64,000 nucleotides of DNA from Catalinimonas sp038039535 (GCF_038039535.1 NZ_JBBPHP010000030.1:16306-80305), one strand, 5' to 3'. Shown: positions 15,701 to 24,728, counted from the stretch's first letter. Made by a program: numbers and translations. Notes: generated from the letters alone by a model not told the origin.

Positions 15701-17412
15701 AAAGCTGCATTACCCACCAGATCATCTACTTTAAAACCTTTAGTATCAGTAGATAACTTTGTGCTAACAAAAATTTCTTGTTCAGTTAAATTCAGTGGTT
15801 TGAGAAATGCGGTATCAAGTTCAGCATTTAATACTATATCCTCATTTCCATTTCTTAGATCTACCGTGCCATTGAGCGAAAACTTAAGATTAGGATCACG
15901 AATGTCTAGTTTACCCTCAAAAAATGATTTGGCAAAGTGTGCATTGGTAGATATATTTTTGTATCTGTAATGATTTACTCCCAGGTACTTAAAATTGGCA
16001 TCCAACTGAAAGTCAGCATCATCAATGCTTAAGCCATTACCATTGATAGTGCCTTTAAAGGTTGTCTTTTGAAAAAGGCCTGGTTCAGGACTAAATGCAC
16101 TCAGGTTAAAATCAGTAAGCGCAAGGCTTCCTGAATAGACAGGCAGGTCAGCAAGTTTTAAATTAATATCAGAAGCGATAGCACCCAAAGCTGTTTCAGC
16201 GCTTCCATTGGCTACAAAGTCATTTGGAAAACCCAGAAATTCTCCCCTGAAATAAATGTCACCAAATTTGCGAACACTCGCATAAGTTTCCTGATCATTG
16301 ATATATTGCTCAAGATCGCGGGTATCAATTATGGCATCAGAAAGCTCCAGATTAATAAAGGTTTCTTTGAAATCAGGTAGACCACTAAAACTGGCATCGC
16401 CCGCAAGATGGCTTCTTGCGCCATAGTCCAGGATAAATTCTCTGGCAGTAAAATTACTTACCTCACCATCAAACTTACCGCTGAGGGTATAAAATTCGTC
16501 AAAACGGTGCATATAAGGTGCAAAGAGTGCCAGATCACGGGAGTAGATTTCAGATTGTTTGATATTGGCATTGATGGTTACGCTATCGTTAAAAAAACTC
16601 AGGTCTTCTTTGCCATCGTAATTGAACACAACCGAATCTCTGATGGTGCTGTTACCAGCATAAAGGTCAAAGTTCTGGAAAGTCATGGACTGATTGGTGT
16701 AGCGATAAAAACCAATAAAGTCATGGACTGAAAAATCATTAACCGGCTCATAACAGCGTAAAGTGTTAATCATGAGTTCCAGCGTATCGGCTACTACCCG
16801 AAAGTCTTCTACATCGCCGTTAATATTTTCAAGCTTAAAGTGATTGTAGTCAAAAGCATCAGTGATGGGAGGTCTTTCCAGGTCTGAGTAGCTAAACTTT
16901 AAATTCCTGAGGTGTACATCAGAAATTGTAAAAACAGGAGGGGTTGAGGATCTTTTCTTTCCTCTTTTTCTAAAAATGCTTCTCACATTGTCTATGAAGC
17001 GCGTCATGTTAAGACTACTATCTACCGGGCTTTTGATCAGATTAACCTGTCCACCCTGCAAATGAGCTTCACTTAAATAGATGTTCTGCCCATCGGTAAA
17101 TGTCCGTATATCAAAGTCAATAGCAATCTCATCCACGTAAATCATAGGGATTTTATCATCATCCACCACCACGATGCTATCAAGCACAATGGTATCAAAC
17201 CATTTGATATTTACGTTTTTTATATATGTTTGGAAGCCGGTTCGCTCCGTGATGATTTTTGCGAGCTTATGTACAATTCTAGTTTGGAAATAGGGTATCT
17301 GTACGGTAGCTACAAGTAAAGCTAACGCTACGAACAAACTGGCACAAAACCATAAAATAGTCTTAACAGCTTTTCGTTGAGTTGTACTCTTATTTATTGT
17401 TTCTTTACCCAA
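12763..17412 (-). CDS. tamB: Translocation and assembly module protein TamB (DUF490)
   Basis: 1549 residues. A single N-terminal transmembrane anchor (about 20-42, TILWFCASLFVALALLVATV) is followed by a very long beta-rich, repetitive periplasmic part and the conserved C-terminal TamB/DUF490 domain (about 1150-1500). AsmA/TamB-like proteins bridge inner and outer membranes, with roles in outer-membrane protein assembly and phospholipid transport. No ATG precedes the anchor in frame; the start is TTG at 17412 (stop at 17427-17425). That leaves only 14 bases to the divergent tsaD start at 17427, so promoters must lie inside the neighbouring coding regions. Confidence 0.92.
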   Translation of the reverse strand: MGKETINKSTTQRKAVKTILWFCASLFVALALLVATVQIPYFQTRIVHKLAKIITERTGFQTYIKNVNIKWFDTIVLDSIVVVDDDKIPMIYVDEIAIDFDIRTFTDGQNIYLSEAHLQGGQVNLIKSPVDSSLNMTRFIDNVRSIFRKRGKKRSSTPPVFTISDVHLRNLKFSYSDLERPPITDAFDYNHFKLENINGDVEDFRVVADTLELMINTLRCYEPVNDFSVHDFIGFYRYTNQSMTFQNFDLYAGNSTIRDSVVFNYDGKEDLSFFNDSVTINANIKQSEIYSRDLALFAPYMHRFDEFYTLSGKFDGEVSNFTAREFILDYGARSHLAGDASFSGLPDFKETFINLELSDAIIDTRDLEQYINDQETYASVRKFGDIYFRGEFLGFPNDFVANGSAETALGAIASDINLKLADLPVYSGSLALTDFNLSAFSPEPGLFQKTTFKGTINGNGLSIDDADFQLDANFKYLGVNHYRYKNISTNAHFAKSFFEGKLDIRDPNLKFSLNGTVDLRNGNEDIVLNAELDTAFLKPLNLTEQEIFVSTKLSTDTKGFKVDDLVGNAAFSDMFVSYKGRNLAIDTLSFTSIKDQEERTFRLYSDRFNANLSGNYDFSYLIKDVEELVKEYRLIFTNNAETLEAFYRNKKVKSIESYRDDKYELTYDVYLENINPVLQLFDPKVSVSYDTRLNGKFIGGYTNIITLNSEIDTVKYSNSLFLDNTIDISTSKIADSTEILAMVYLESERQEIDKDELDLSTENFVFEAIWDDDHIGFQQNIAQQNTNNHAALSGELRFLDDTTEVVFNPSDLLVLDHRWYFSDSNKVVYTDQEFIFNNFSLFNESNDEGLQEIALFGSLSEDTEKLLTLKVDNFQVDNLNPLLKRNYQGEVNGFMDIQNVFKSENDSTRQLVLDSEFSVQGFSINNFAVGNIISLANWDNVNQELQLNLMVNRDGERIISLNGGYQPSLENDPLSMKATFQNANINILEPYFDEFFSEFGGTADGEFNISGSLQYPILMGKGNIQNGNIKINYLNTNYTFDGGIFFDENTIGVKDLELFDQRNNKAVFNGGFFHDGFTNFVIDLTGDLDNVAVLNTGLKDNDLFYGKGYATGEVTLLGAIENMNITARVTTEKGTKIFIPMESIEDVQQSDFISFVNFKDSVKTDSGIDKINPTGVNLDLEIDITPDAYGELIFDIKTGDIIRGRGNGQMQLLLSSAGEFSMFGDITFLEGGYNFTLYNIINKEFKIQPGSTISWLGDPYGGVVDITATYQQLASLEPLINVSDEELSNSDEIRRRYDAIVNMDLTGDLMSPDIDFSIDVQNYPENNIYLQAAVETIKNSALYGKEEIKRQVFSLIVLRRFSELGSFEGSGNLVSSSVSEFLSNQFSYWLSQVDENLEIDVDLGSFDEDRFNTFQLRLSYTFFDGRLRVTRDGGFTNVNNEADAASVIGDVTVEYLLTQNGKYRVKVYSKNNFNSLLSGVGATNYTNQGISLMHVESFDKVRELFVDARKKAIDGKGIPDQQVQDSTQLEPTGNIPLPNLPKGKELIPE

Positions 17413-17426
17413 ATTTTCCAGTAACT

Positions 17427-18473
17427 ATGAATGAATCTCTACAAGACCTCAAAGAACCTGATACAGTGAATATATTAGCAGTTGAGTCATCGTGTGATGA
17501 TACTTCAGCTGCTGTCATACAAAACGGAAAGATATTAAGCAACATTGTAGCTTCTCAATCAGTTCATGAAAAATATGGTGGAGTAGTACCTGAATTAGCC
17601 TCCAGAGCCCATCAACAACATATTGTACCTGTAGTTCACCAAGCGCTTTCTAGCGCAAATATAACAAAAAGTATGCTTAAAGGTGTAGCTTTTACCCAGG
17701 GACCAGGCTTATTAGGATCCCTCCTGGTTGGTGCTTCATTTATTAAGTCTTTGGCCTATGCCTTGGATATTCCGCTTTTGGCTGTAGATCATATGCAGGC
17801 ACACATTCTGGCACATTTCATTGACGATCCTAAGCCAAAATTTCCTTTCCTATGCCTGACAGTGAGCGGTGGGCATACCCAAATAGTGCAAGTGGACAAT
17901 TATCTGGACATGAAAATTCTTGGAGAAACGCAAGATGATGCTGTAGGAGAGGCCTTTGATAAGTGTGCGAAGCTAATGGGGCTGCCTTATCCGGGAGGCC
18001 CTTACATAGACCAACTGGCTCAAAATGGGAATCCTAATGCTTTTAAATTCCCTTTTACCAATATGCCTGGCTTGCAGTATTCCTTTAGCGGAATAAAAAC
18101 AGCTTTCCTTAACTTCCTTAAAAAGAACGAAAAAAAGGAAGGTAACTTTATTGAAAATCATAAAGCTGACATCGCAGCCAGCATTCAGTCTACCTTGATT
18201 GCTATGCTTTTGGAAAAATTGGAAAATGCAGCAGAGCAAACAGGTATCAGAGAAATAGCGATTGCCGGTGGGGTCTCTGCCAATCGGGGGCTAAGGGATA
18301 CTCTTAATAATATTTCTCAGAAAAAAGGATGGAATGTTTACTTACCCAAACTGGAATACTGCACAGATAATGCAGCGATGATTGCTATCACGGCACATTA
18401 TCAGTTTCTTGCCGGAAATAAAGCTTCATTAAGAGTTGATCCTGATGCCCGTTTACATTTTATGCATCATTGA
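17427..18473 (+). CDS. tsaD: tRNA N6-adenosine threonylcarbamoyltransferase TsaD
   Basis: Transfers threonylcarbamoyl from TC-AMP to A37 of ANN-decoding tRNAs, with TsaB and TsaE. Visible features are the ASKHA fold start ILAVESSCDDTSAAV, the metal-binding HMQAH motif, SGGHTQIV and IAGGVSANRGLR. I chose ATG 17427 (348 aa, MNESLQDL); the longer frame from 17382 would run into tamB and adds residues not seen in the family. The 3' end overlaps the convergent TerB-like gene by 14 bases. Confidence 0.95.
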   Translation: MNESLQDLKEPDTVNILAVESSCDDTSAAVIQNGKILSNIVASQSVHEKYGGVVPELASRAHQQHIVPVVHQALSSANITKSMLKGVAFTQGPGLLGSLLVGASFIKSLAYALDIPLLAVDHMQAHILAHFIDDPKPKFPFLCLTVSGGHTQIVQVDNYLDMKILGETQDDAVGEAFDKCAKLMGLPYPGGPYIDQLAQNGNPNAFKFPFTNMPGLQYSFSGIKTAFLNFLKKNEKKEGNFIENHKADIAASIQSTLIAMLLEKLENAAEQTGIREIAIAGGVSANRGLRDTLNNISQKKGWNVYLPKLEYCTDNAAMIAITAHYQFLAGNKASLRVDPDARLHFMHH

Positions 18474-19767
18474 TACTTGTTTCTGGCAGTATGTTCTCAG
18501 GTAAAACCTGCATTAGGTTAGGAAAAGTTAGATAAGCTTTAGGCAAAGCTATTGCAGAAAAATAAGGTAGCTTATTGAAGATCTCAAATAAACCTTTTCT
18601 GATTTTATTCCGATCTTCAGTGCTTATTTTTTCCTGTTGGTTTTTTATCAAGAGCTTTATCAGTTGAGGTTGATGACTTAACTCTTCTTTTAAAATTTCT
18701 TTTTGTTCTTTGAGCATTAATGCAATTCTGTTAAGAAGATGTGTGCCTAATTCTTTAATCATTTCTTCTTCCTGCATTTGTATCTGTTGCCAGTACTCTA
18801 CGATAAAGCTTTCCACTGCGATCATACTGCTTTGAAAAGTCATATTGTCCAGTTTCAACTTTTTCTGCAACTCTTCAAGAAAGCCCTGTTCTTCCTGATT
18901 GATATTTTTGTCTGCACAAACAGTTAGTATTGCTAATTCTAGCAGATGCTTTTTCAGCACTACTGATTTGGCAGAAGTAAAATCAATAGCTGTAATGCTT
19001 AAACCTTGCTCTATTAATTCTAATGTCTTTTTGTGTGTTTCTTCATCAAATTGGGCTATTTCAAGATAATTCTGAATAAGCTGTTTCTCTTCTACCTCTA
19101 ATGTTTTGTTGGCATATGCAGCCGCTAGTATGGTTTTAAAAATAAGTAAGCGATCTTTTTGATGATTTTGAATCAGCTTTTCGGCAGCTTCATCAGTTTT
19201 ATAAGCATGTAGCCATTGACCAAAATAGAGTACATCCAAAAAAAGCAGGCTACTCTTGAAAAACTGACCCCAGAAATTTTTTTGGCCAGTTTCATCTTCA
19301 ACCCGCATACTAATAAGGTTTTCAGATAACTCTAATCCTTTTTTATCTCTACGAAAGAACCCTGAAGTATTTGTATTAAATAAATTTGGGTAAACAGACT
19401 GGTAAAATCTACCAATAAAAATAGCTGATTCAAGTAAGGCATCCGCAACATCTAAACGCTGACTGATTTGATGATAACGTGGAGAAATGAGTCCACTATG
19501 AAGAAAACTTTCTGTTAAGATTATTTTGGTCTTATCCTGCATGGGCATTTTTTCTGTGCGTAGTGCCCTGAGAAAAGATTTATAGTTGATGGGTATATTG
19601 GCAGGATGTCCGTAAAGAAAACCAGTAGGCTGCAGGAGTTCGTAAAGAATAGTTTCTGGTTCACGGGTATTTTCCAGTTCCATGAGCCTGTCATATTCTT
19701 TTTTAAGCGTGTAATTATTTCTCAGGTAGAGATATTGCTTCAACCAGCCTTTTTTGCGAAAATCCAT
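18460..19767 (-). CDS. Large TerB-like helical protein, function unknown
   Basis: 435 residues, almost entirely helical, no signal peptide or membrane segment. Between about residues 205 and 325 there are two repeats of TerB-like form, each with an acidic turn (NKTLEVEEKQLI and DKNINQEEQGFL) after a helix of the TILAAAYA / LAILTVCA kind. TerB domains are metal-binding helical bundles first seen in tellurite-resistance operons, but most lack that role. The C-terminal 100 residues are a K/E-rich coiled stretch. It overlaps tsaD tail to tail. Role unknown. Confidence 0.75.
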   Translation of the reverse strand: MDFRKKGWLKQYLYLRNNYTLKKEYDRLMELENTREPETILYELLQPTGFLYGHPANIPINYKSFLRALRTEKMPMQDKTKIILTESFLHSGLISPRYHQISQRLDVADALLESAIFIGRFYQSVYPNLFNTNTSGFFRRDKKGLELSENLISMRVEDETGQKNFWGQFFKSSLLFLDVLYFGQWLHAYKTDEAAEKLIQNHQKDRLLIFKTILAAAYANKTLEVEEKQLIQNYLEIAQFDEETHKKTLELIEQGLSITAIDFTSAKSVVLKKHLLELAILTVCADKNINQEEQGFLEELQKKLKLDNMTFQSSMIAVESFIVEYWQQIQMQEEEMIKELGTHLLNRIALMLKEQKEILKEELSHQPQLIKLLIKNQQEKISTEDRNKIRKGLFEIFNKLPYFSAIALPKAYLTFPNLMQVLPENILPETSINDA

Positions 19768-19982
19768 AACATTTTTTTATACAATATATGTTATTATTTC
19801 AGCACATGAGGTTTTGTCTACTTGTGTGAGGTCTCGTTCTATGTAAGCTGAAACTCATATCATGATCAATACATGTGAATCTATGAATAAAGTCTTAGCT
19901 TAGAAGGATTGTTTGAATCTAATGTAATTCAAATTTATTTTAGTAAAGATATTATTATATTAAAAGATTGATAAGATAGTGT

Positions 19983-20453
19983 ATGGCAAATAATGATAAA
20001 CAGCGATTTTCTAATAAGATAAATATCAATAATCGCAAAGCACGGTACGAGTATCATTTTCTAGATAAATATGTAGCTGGAATACAGTTGACTGGTACAG
20101 AAATAAAATCTATTCGTGAAGGAAAGGTAAATCTACAGGAAGGCTATTGCTACATGAGAAAAGGAGAGCTTTTCGTAAAACAGATGCATATTTCTCCTTA
20201 TAAGCAAGGTACGCATTATAACCACGAATCAGATAGAGAAAGAAAGCTACTCCTCAAAAAAAAGGAGTTGGATAAAATAGAATCCAAGACTAATGAAAAA
20301 GGGCTTACTCTGGTCCCTACACGTCTTTTTATTAATGACAGGGGGCTTGCAAAACTGGAAATTGCATTGGCTAAGGGTAAGAAACTCTACGATAAGAGAG
20401 ATGATATTAAGAAAAAAGATGTAAAACGTGAGTTAGACCGGATGAAGATTTAG
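19983..20453 (+). CDS. smpB: SsrA-binding protein SmpB
   Basis: 156 residues, the usual length. Binds tmRNA and delivers it to stalled ribosomes for trans-translation. Family signatures are NRKARYEYHFLDKYVAGIQL, GTEIKSIREGKVNL and GKKLYDKRDDIKKKD, followed by the basic C-terminal tail that enters the mRNA channel. The tmRNA gene itself is not found nearby. Confidence 0.96.
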   Translation: MANNDKQRFSNKININNRKARYEYHFLDKYVAGIQLTGTEIKSIREGKVNLQEGYCYMRKGELFVKQMHISPYKQGTHYNHESDRERKLLLKKKELDKIESKTNEKGLTLVPTRLFINDRGLAKLEIALAKGKKLYDKRDDIKKKDVKRELDRMKI

Positions 20454-20533
20454 AGAAAAATTTGCTGAAGGAATAAAGGTCATAACCATAATTCTCAAGA
20501 ATTTATATAGCTATTTAAACAAAACTGAGTTCA

Positions 20534-21037
20534 ATGAATCGTACAGTGTTACTCCTGAATCAGGATTATAGCCCACTAGCCATTTGCTCAATGGAAAGAG
20601 CCTTTATTCTTGTTTTCTTAAATAAAGCAGAACTTTTAACCGAGGTAGAAAACAGTGTATTACATACAGTGGATAATTCCTTTCCTATGCCTGCTGTTAT
20701 ACGCTTGTATAGATATGTCCGTATTCCTTATCGGGGAGTAGTGCTTACCAGGCAGAATATTTTTAGAAGGGATCGTTTCAGTTGTCAGTACTGTGGAACA
20801 TCCAAAAATCTAACGCTAGATCATGTTGTTCCCCGTTCTAAGGGAGGAAAAACAAGTTGGATTAATCTGGTAACTGCCTGCCGTAGATGCAACACAAATA
20901 AGGGGGATCGTTCACCTGAAGCTGCCGGACTAAAATTGCTGAAGAAGCCTCATAAGCCTACCTATCTGATGTTTCTCCGTGACTATTCAGGAGCTATGCG
21001 TAAAGAGTGGCAGCCTTTCCTGAATTATGCTTCCTGA
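20534..21037 (+). CDS. HNH endonuclease family protein
   Basis: 167 residues. The HNH core is at about 90-135: a zinc knuckle CQYCG, the catalytic stretch LTLDHVVPRSKGG, then NLVTACRRCNTNKGDRSP with the second CxxC. The N-terminal 80 residues (VLLLNQDYSPLAICSMERA) are typical of a widespread bacterial, chromosomally conserved HNH family. It is not flanked by an intron or by restriction genes. It follows smpB by 80 bases. Biological role of this family is not settled. Confidence 0.88.
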   Translation: MNRTVLLLNQDYSPLAICSMERAFILVFLNKAELLTEVENSVLHTVDNSFPMPAVIRLYRYVRIPYRGVVLTRQNIFRRDRFSCQYCGTSKNLTLDHVVPRSKGGKTSWINLVTACRRCNTNKGDRSPEAAGLKLLKKPHKPTYLMFLRDYSGAMRKEWQPFLNYAS

Positions 21038-21173
21038 TATTTGTATCAGAAAATTTAGATAATAATTCAATCATAAATACGGTATTATTTTTGGTACTAT
21101 TCAAACATGCAATGAGAATATTTTTGCTTAAGGCATATTCTAATTGATAGTATCCATTTTAATATCAAGGTAT

Positions 21174-22031
21174 ATGAGAATTAATCTTAGTGTATTCAGT
21201 ACTTCAGGCCGCATCAGTATTATGTCAATGGCAATGTTGTTTTCTATATTTTCTTGTAGCGAAGAAGATCCGGTTTCCGAAAATGATGACATGCAGTCAG
21301 AACAAATAGTCTATGATGAAGCAATGGCTGATGATTTGTTTGAAGATATGGATGAAATTAGCATGGAAGCTGCTACCTACTCGGAGAATGGAAGGGTTAA
21401 AAGCAGTTTACTATCATCTTTAGCTTGTCTAAGCAGAACAGTAGCGCGTGATAATTCAAACTTATCTCAACTTGTAACCCTCACTTTTGGAGAGGGGTGT
21501 AAAGATTCAAATGGAAGAATCAGAAGTGGGAAGATTGTTGTGACTCGTTCAATAGATGTACAAACGGCTAGCTATACGCTGAAAACTACCTTTGAAGATT
21601 TTTATGTGAATGAATATAAAATTGAGGGGACTCGTACAATCGTATATACTGCCAACGCTGACCAGAAAATCACAGCAACAATTACGCTGGAAAATGGTAA
21701 AATAAGCCTTCCTGATGGTAGTGTAATCACAAGAAGTGCATCTTATACCAAACAGATAGATCGTGAAGCGGGAGAAATTAGTCTCACTGGTAGTGCTCAG
21801 GGCATAAATCGTAATGGAGTGAGCTATGTGGCTACCACAACTTCTCCTATGATCTATAAAACCAATTGTGCTTTAGAAGGTATTTTTATGGCAAGTAGTG
21901 GCCAAAAAATGATAACTAGGTCTGGGAAAAAAACTTTAAAAGTGGATTATGGGAATGGGACTTGTGATCGTACTTTAAGCCTAAATGTTGATGGTGTTGA
22001 ACGAACTTTAGAGCTAAATTTCAGCGAATAA
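21174..22031 (+). CDS. Hypothetical lipoprotein
   Basis: 285 residues from ATG 21174 (a longer frame starts at 21144 but lacks a proper signal). A lipobox-like FSIFSC places the lipidated cysteine at about residue 28, followed by an acidic stretch (SEEDPVSENDD) typical of exported lipoproteins. The rest is beta-rich with regular Thr/Ser strands (ITATITLENGKISL), suggesting a beta-sandwich or barrel. No enzymatic motif seen. Terminator directly downstream. Confidence 0.7.
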   Translation: MRINLSVFSTSGRISIMSMAMLFSIFSCSEEDPVSENDDMQSEQIVYDEAMADDLFEDMDEISMEAATYSENGRVKSSLLSSLACLSRTVARDNSNLSQLVTLTFGEGCKDSNGRIRSGKIVVTRSIDVQTASYTLKTTFEDFYVNEYKIEGTRTIVYTANADQKITATITLENGKISLPDGSVITRSASYTKQIDREAGEISLTGSAQGINRNGVSYVATTTSPMIYKTNCALEGIFMASSGQKMITRSGKKTLKVDYGNGTCDRTLSLNVDGVERTLELNFSE

Positions 22032-22047
22032 CTCCAAAAAAGTAAAT

Positions 22048-22085
22048 AAAAAAACCTCTGAACTATAAATTCAGAGGTTTTTATT
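22048..22085. terminator. Bidirectional terminator between lipoprotein and sucC
   Basis: 12-bp stem AAAACCTCTGAA/TTCAGAGGTTTT with a 6-7-base loop, A-run before and T-run after. It serves the lipoprotein gene on the plus strand and sucC on the minus strand. Confidence 0.88.
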
Positions 22086-22105
22086 ATCAATGAATTCCAA
22101 GATGA

Positions 22106-23320
22106 CTAGCTAAGTACTTCTTTAACTTTGTCAGCTGCATCCTTGAGCAAGATAGCTGATTTTACTTTCAACCCAGATTCTTCAATAATTTTTGCTCCTT
22201 CTTCCGCATTGGTACCTTGCAGACGCACAATGATAGGCACATCAATATTTCCAATATTTTTGTAGGCTTCTACCACACCATTGGCCACCCGGTCACAGCG
22301 AACAATGCCGCCGAATATATTGATTAGGATAGCTTTTACATTGGGGTCTTTCAGAATGATGCGGAAACCAGCTTCAACGGTTTGGGCATTTGCTCCACCT
22401 CCAACATCCAGGAAGTTAGCAGGCTCGCCACCAGAGAGCTTAATAATATCCATAGTAGCCATGGCCAGTCCTGCACCATTTACCATACAACCAACGTTAC
22501 CATCAAGCTTAATATAGTTTAGCCCGGATTTGCTGGCTTCTACTTCTAGCTCATCTTCTTCTGAGATATCTCTAAGTTCGGCAAGATCAGGATGACGGTA
22601 AAGCGCATTGTCATCAAGATTTACTTTGGCATCAACTGCCAATATTTTGTCATCAGAAGTCTTCAAGACCGGGTTGATCTCAAACATAGAAGCATCCATG
22701 CCCATATAAGCCTTATAGAGGGCATTGATAAACTTCACCATTTCTTTGAGAGCCTTACCTTCCAAACCAAGTGCAAAGGCTACTTTTCTAGCCTGGAAAG
22801 GCTGCAAACCAATTGCAGGGTCAATCCATTCTTTGATGATAGCATCAGGGTTTTTCTCTGCAACTTCTTCTATTTCAACACCACCCTCGGTAGAAGCAAT
22901 TATAACATTACTGCCCTTTGCACGGTCAAGCGTTATGCTGAGGTAATATTCTTTAATATTAGGATCGTCTGGAGACGGATAGTAAACATCCTGGGCCACC
23001 AATACTTTGTTAACTTTTTTACCAGCCGGGCCAGTTTGAATAGTTTCTAAGGTACCACCAAGGATATTTTTCACATTTTCTTCAACACCATCCAACTTAC
23101 TCACTACCACACCCTTGGAACCGGTTTCTTTAACGGCCCCCTTGCCACGCCCGCCAGCGTGAATTTGTGCTTTTACAACAAAAAAATTAGTGCCTGTTTC
23201 TTCCTGCAATCGCTTTGCAGCATCTTTAGTTTGCTCCAACTTGTCTACTACAATGCCTTCTTGCACTTGCACCCCATACTGCTTAAGTATGTTTTTGGCT
23301 TGATATTCGTGTATATTCAT
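22106..23320 (-). CDS. sucC: Succinyl-CoA ligase (ADP-forming) subunit beta
   Basis: 404 residues. TCA-cycle enzyme making succinate and ATP/GTP from succinyl-CoA together with SucD (not in this window). The N-terminal ATP-grasp starts MNIHEYQAKNILKQYGV, and the ligase CoA-binding half contains GCMVNGAGLAMATMD and NIFGGIVRCD. No adjacent sucD, as is common in Bacteroidota. Confidence 0.96.
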   Translation of the reverse strand: MNIHEYQAKNILKQYGVQVQEGIVVDKLEQTKDAAKRLQEETGTNFFVVKAQIHAGGRGKGAVKETGSKGVVVSKLDGVEENVKNILGGTLETIQTGPAGKKVNKVLVAQDVYYPSPDDPNIKEYYLSITLDRAKGSNVIIASTEGGVEIEEVAEKNPDAIIKEWIDPAIGLQPFQARKVAFALGLEGKALKEMVKFINALYKAYMGMDASMFEINPVLKTSDDKILAVDAKVNLDDNALYRHPDLAELRDISEEDELEVEASKSGLNYIKLDGNVGCMVNGAGLAMATMDIIKLSGGEPANFLDVGGGANAQTVEAGFRIILKDPNVKAILINIFGGIVRCDRVANGVVEAYKNIGNIDVPIIVRLQGTNAEEGAKIIEESGLKVKSAILLKDAADKVKEVLS

Positions 23321-23483
23321 GCTTAGAAATTTTTCACGAATCTATCAAATTTTAGGTTTATACTCAAAATAAAATAGAGTGGTGGCAATTCTTTAAGCTA
23401 AAAACCGAATTTTGGGTATTGTATTGATAAATAGTTTAATTTCCCATTTTGTAATCTATTTCATTGTAAAAGCTTGACTTAAT

Positions 23484-24143
23484 ATGCTTAAGGCAGAACA
23501 CATTGTAAAAACTTACGGCAAACTCAGAGTTTTAAAATCCATAGATTTAGTCATTGAGCAGGGGAAAATAGTATCCATTGTTGGGGCATCTGGTGCTGGT
23601 AAAAGCACATTGCTACACATTCTGGGTACCCTGGATAAACCAGATGAAGGTAAGGTTTGGTTAGGAGATATAGAGTTATCAAAGTTAAAAGGGAATGATC
23701 TTGCTCTCTATAGAAATCAGAATATTGGCTTTATTTTTCAGTTTCATAATCTGATGCCTGAATTTACTGCTCTGGAAAATGTATGCATACCTGGATATCT
23801 TGCTGGTAAAAAAAGTGACCGTGAGATTGTAAATAGAGGAAAAGAACTTTTAGAGCTTTTAGGTCTTAAAGATAGGCTAGAGCATAAGCCCAATGAAATG
23901 TCGGGTGGTGAGCAACAGAGGACAGCAGTTGCACGAGCATTGATGAATAATCCTGCAGTAGTATTTGCTGATGAGCCCAGTGGAAATCTGGATTCGCACA
24001 CTGCTGACGATCTGCACAAACTTTTCTTTCGCTTAAGAGACGAAATAGGGCAAACTTTTGTAATCGTTACCCATAATGAAGAACTCGCTGATATGGCTGA
24101 TGAGAAGTTTGAAATAAAAGATGGCGTAATTTTTACTGGTTAA
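23484..24143 (+). CDS. ABC transporter ATP-binding protein (LolD/MacB-like)
   Basis: 219 residues. Walker A GASGAGKST, Q-loop region FIFQFHNLMPEFTALENV, signature MSGGEQQR, Walker B VVFADEPSGNLD and the switch His in IVTHNEEL. The PEFTALENV segment and length match the LolD/FtsE/MacB class, which drives lipoprotein release or peptide export. No permease gene is adjacent, so the partner is elsewhere and LolD itself is only the likeliest reading. Confidence 0.9.
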   Translation: MLKAEHIVKTYGKLRVLKSIDLVIEQGKIVSIVGASGAGKSTLLHILGTLDKPDEGKVWLGDIELSKLKGNDLALYRNQNIGFIFQFHNLMPEFTALENVCIPGYLAGKKSDREIVNRGKELLELLGLKDRLEHKPNEMSGGEQQRTAVARALMNNPAVVFADEPSGNLDSHTADDLHKLFFRLRDEIGQTFVIVTHNEELADMADEKFEIKDGVIFTG

Positions 24144-24540
24144 GTTTTATCTCTCTACTTTTTTTAGCTGTATAATTTTTATACTCTTTTCTCATTAAGC
24201 TTTATTCTACAAGTAATTGATAGGCTTTAGTTTTTCAATCCAGAATGATCAAAACAACTGCTTAATGCTTGTTAGTTAGTTGCGCTAATAAGTCTCACTG
24301 AAGAAGGAGACCTCCCTCGTATTTTGTACAGTATTTAGATGTGGTTTCCAGGCTTGATTAAAAGTGTAAAATGATCAAGAAAGTCACATGCTGTCTAAAA
24401 CTGTGTTCATAAATGCGTGATCTCAAAAGTATTAAATGCCGACCTTTCATCTCTAATCATGTCTGAGTATAAGTAATGAGAGATTCAAAGTAGAAAGCAC
24501 TAAGTCTGAACAAGTGGGATCAACAACTAAATAAGTGGTT

Positions 24541-24570
24541 AATTATATTATTCTAATAAATAATATAATT
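24541..24570. repeat. AT-only 12-bp inverted repeat
   Basis: AATTATATTATT and its complement separated by CTAATA form a perfect 12-bp stem. It has no G or C in the stem, so it is more likely a protein-binding palindrome or chance than a terminator. Confidence 0.5.
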
Positions 24571-24670
24571 CAAATAAAGCTTGATTACTTGCTAAAAACC
24601 AATAAAATCTATGTAAATCACCACATTACACTCTAAATAAATAAAAATATGCAATTATATTGTATATCAT

Positions 24671-24700
24671 TTTTCAAAGATATATTAAGGTGTAAATTTG
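24671..24700 (+). promoter_or_regulatory. Candidate promoter of the sigma-54 activator gene
   Basis: TAAATTTG at 24693-24700 matches the Bacteroidota -7 box TAnnTTTG, with TTTTCAAA 14 bases upstream in place of a perfect TTTG. Predicted start of transcription about 20 bases before the ATG. Confidence 0.4.
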
Positions 24701-24728
24701 GGGCGGAAAAATACTTAATTTACGACTT

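Larger units (their letters stand above)
24144..24728. other. 585-base non-coding gap before the two-component operon
   Basis: No frame of useful length on either strand. It holds a 12-bp perfect inverted repeat (24541-24570) and, near its right end, a promoter-like element (24671-24700). I see no tRNA, riboswitch or known RNA fold in the rest. GC is low throughout the right half. Confidence 0.6.

Noticed and set aside
20534..21037. HNH gene as a homing endonuclease or restriction gene
   Set aside because: No intron, methyltransferase or interrupted gene nearby; the N-terminal region matches a common chromosomal HNH family.
21034..21049. CTGATA/TATCAG hairpin after the HNH gene as a terminator
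   Set aside because: Only six weak pairs and no proper T-run follow.
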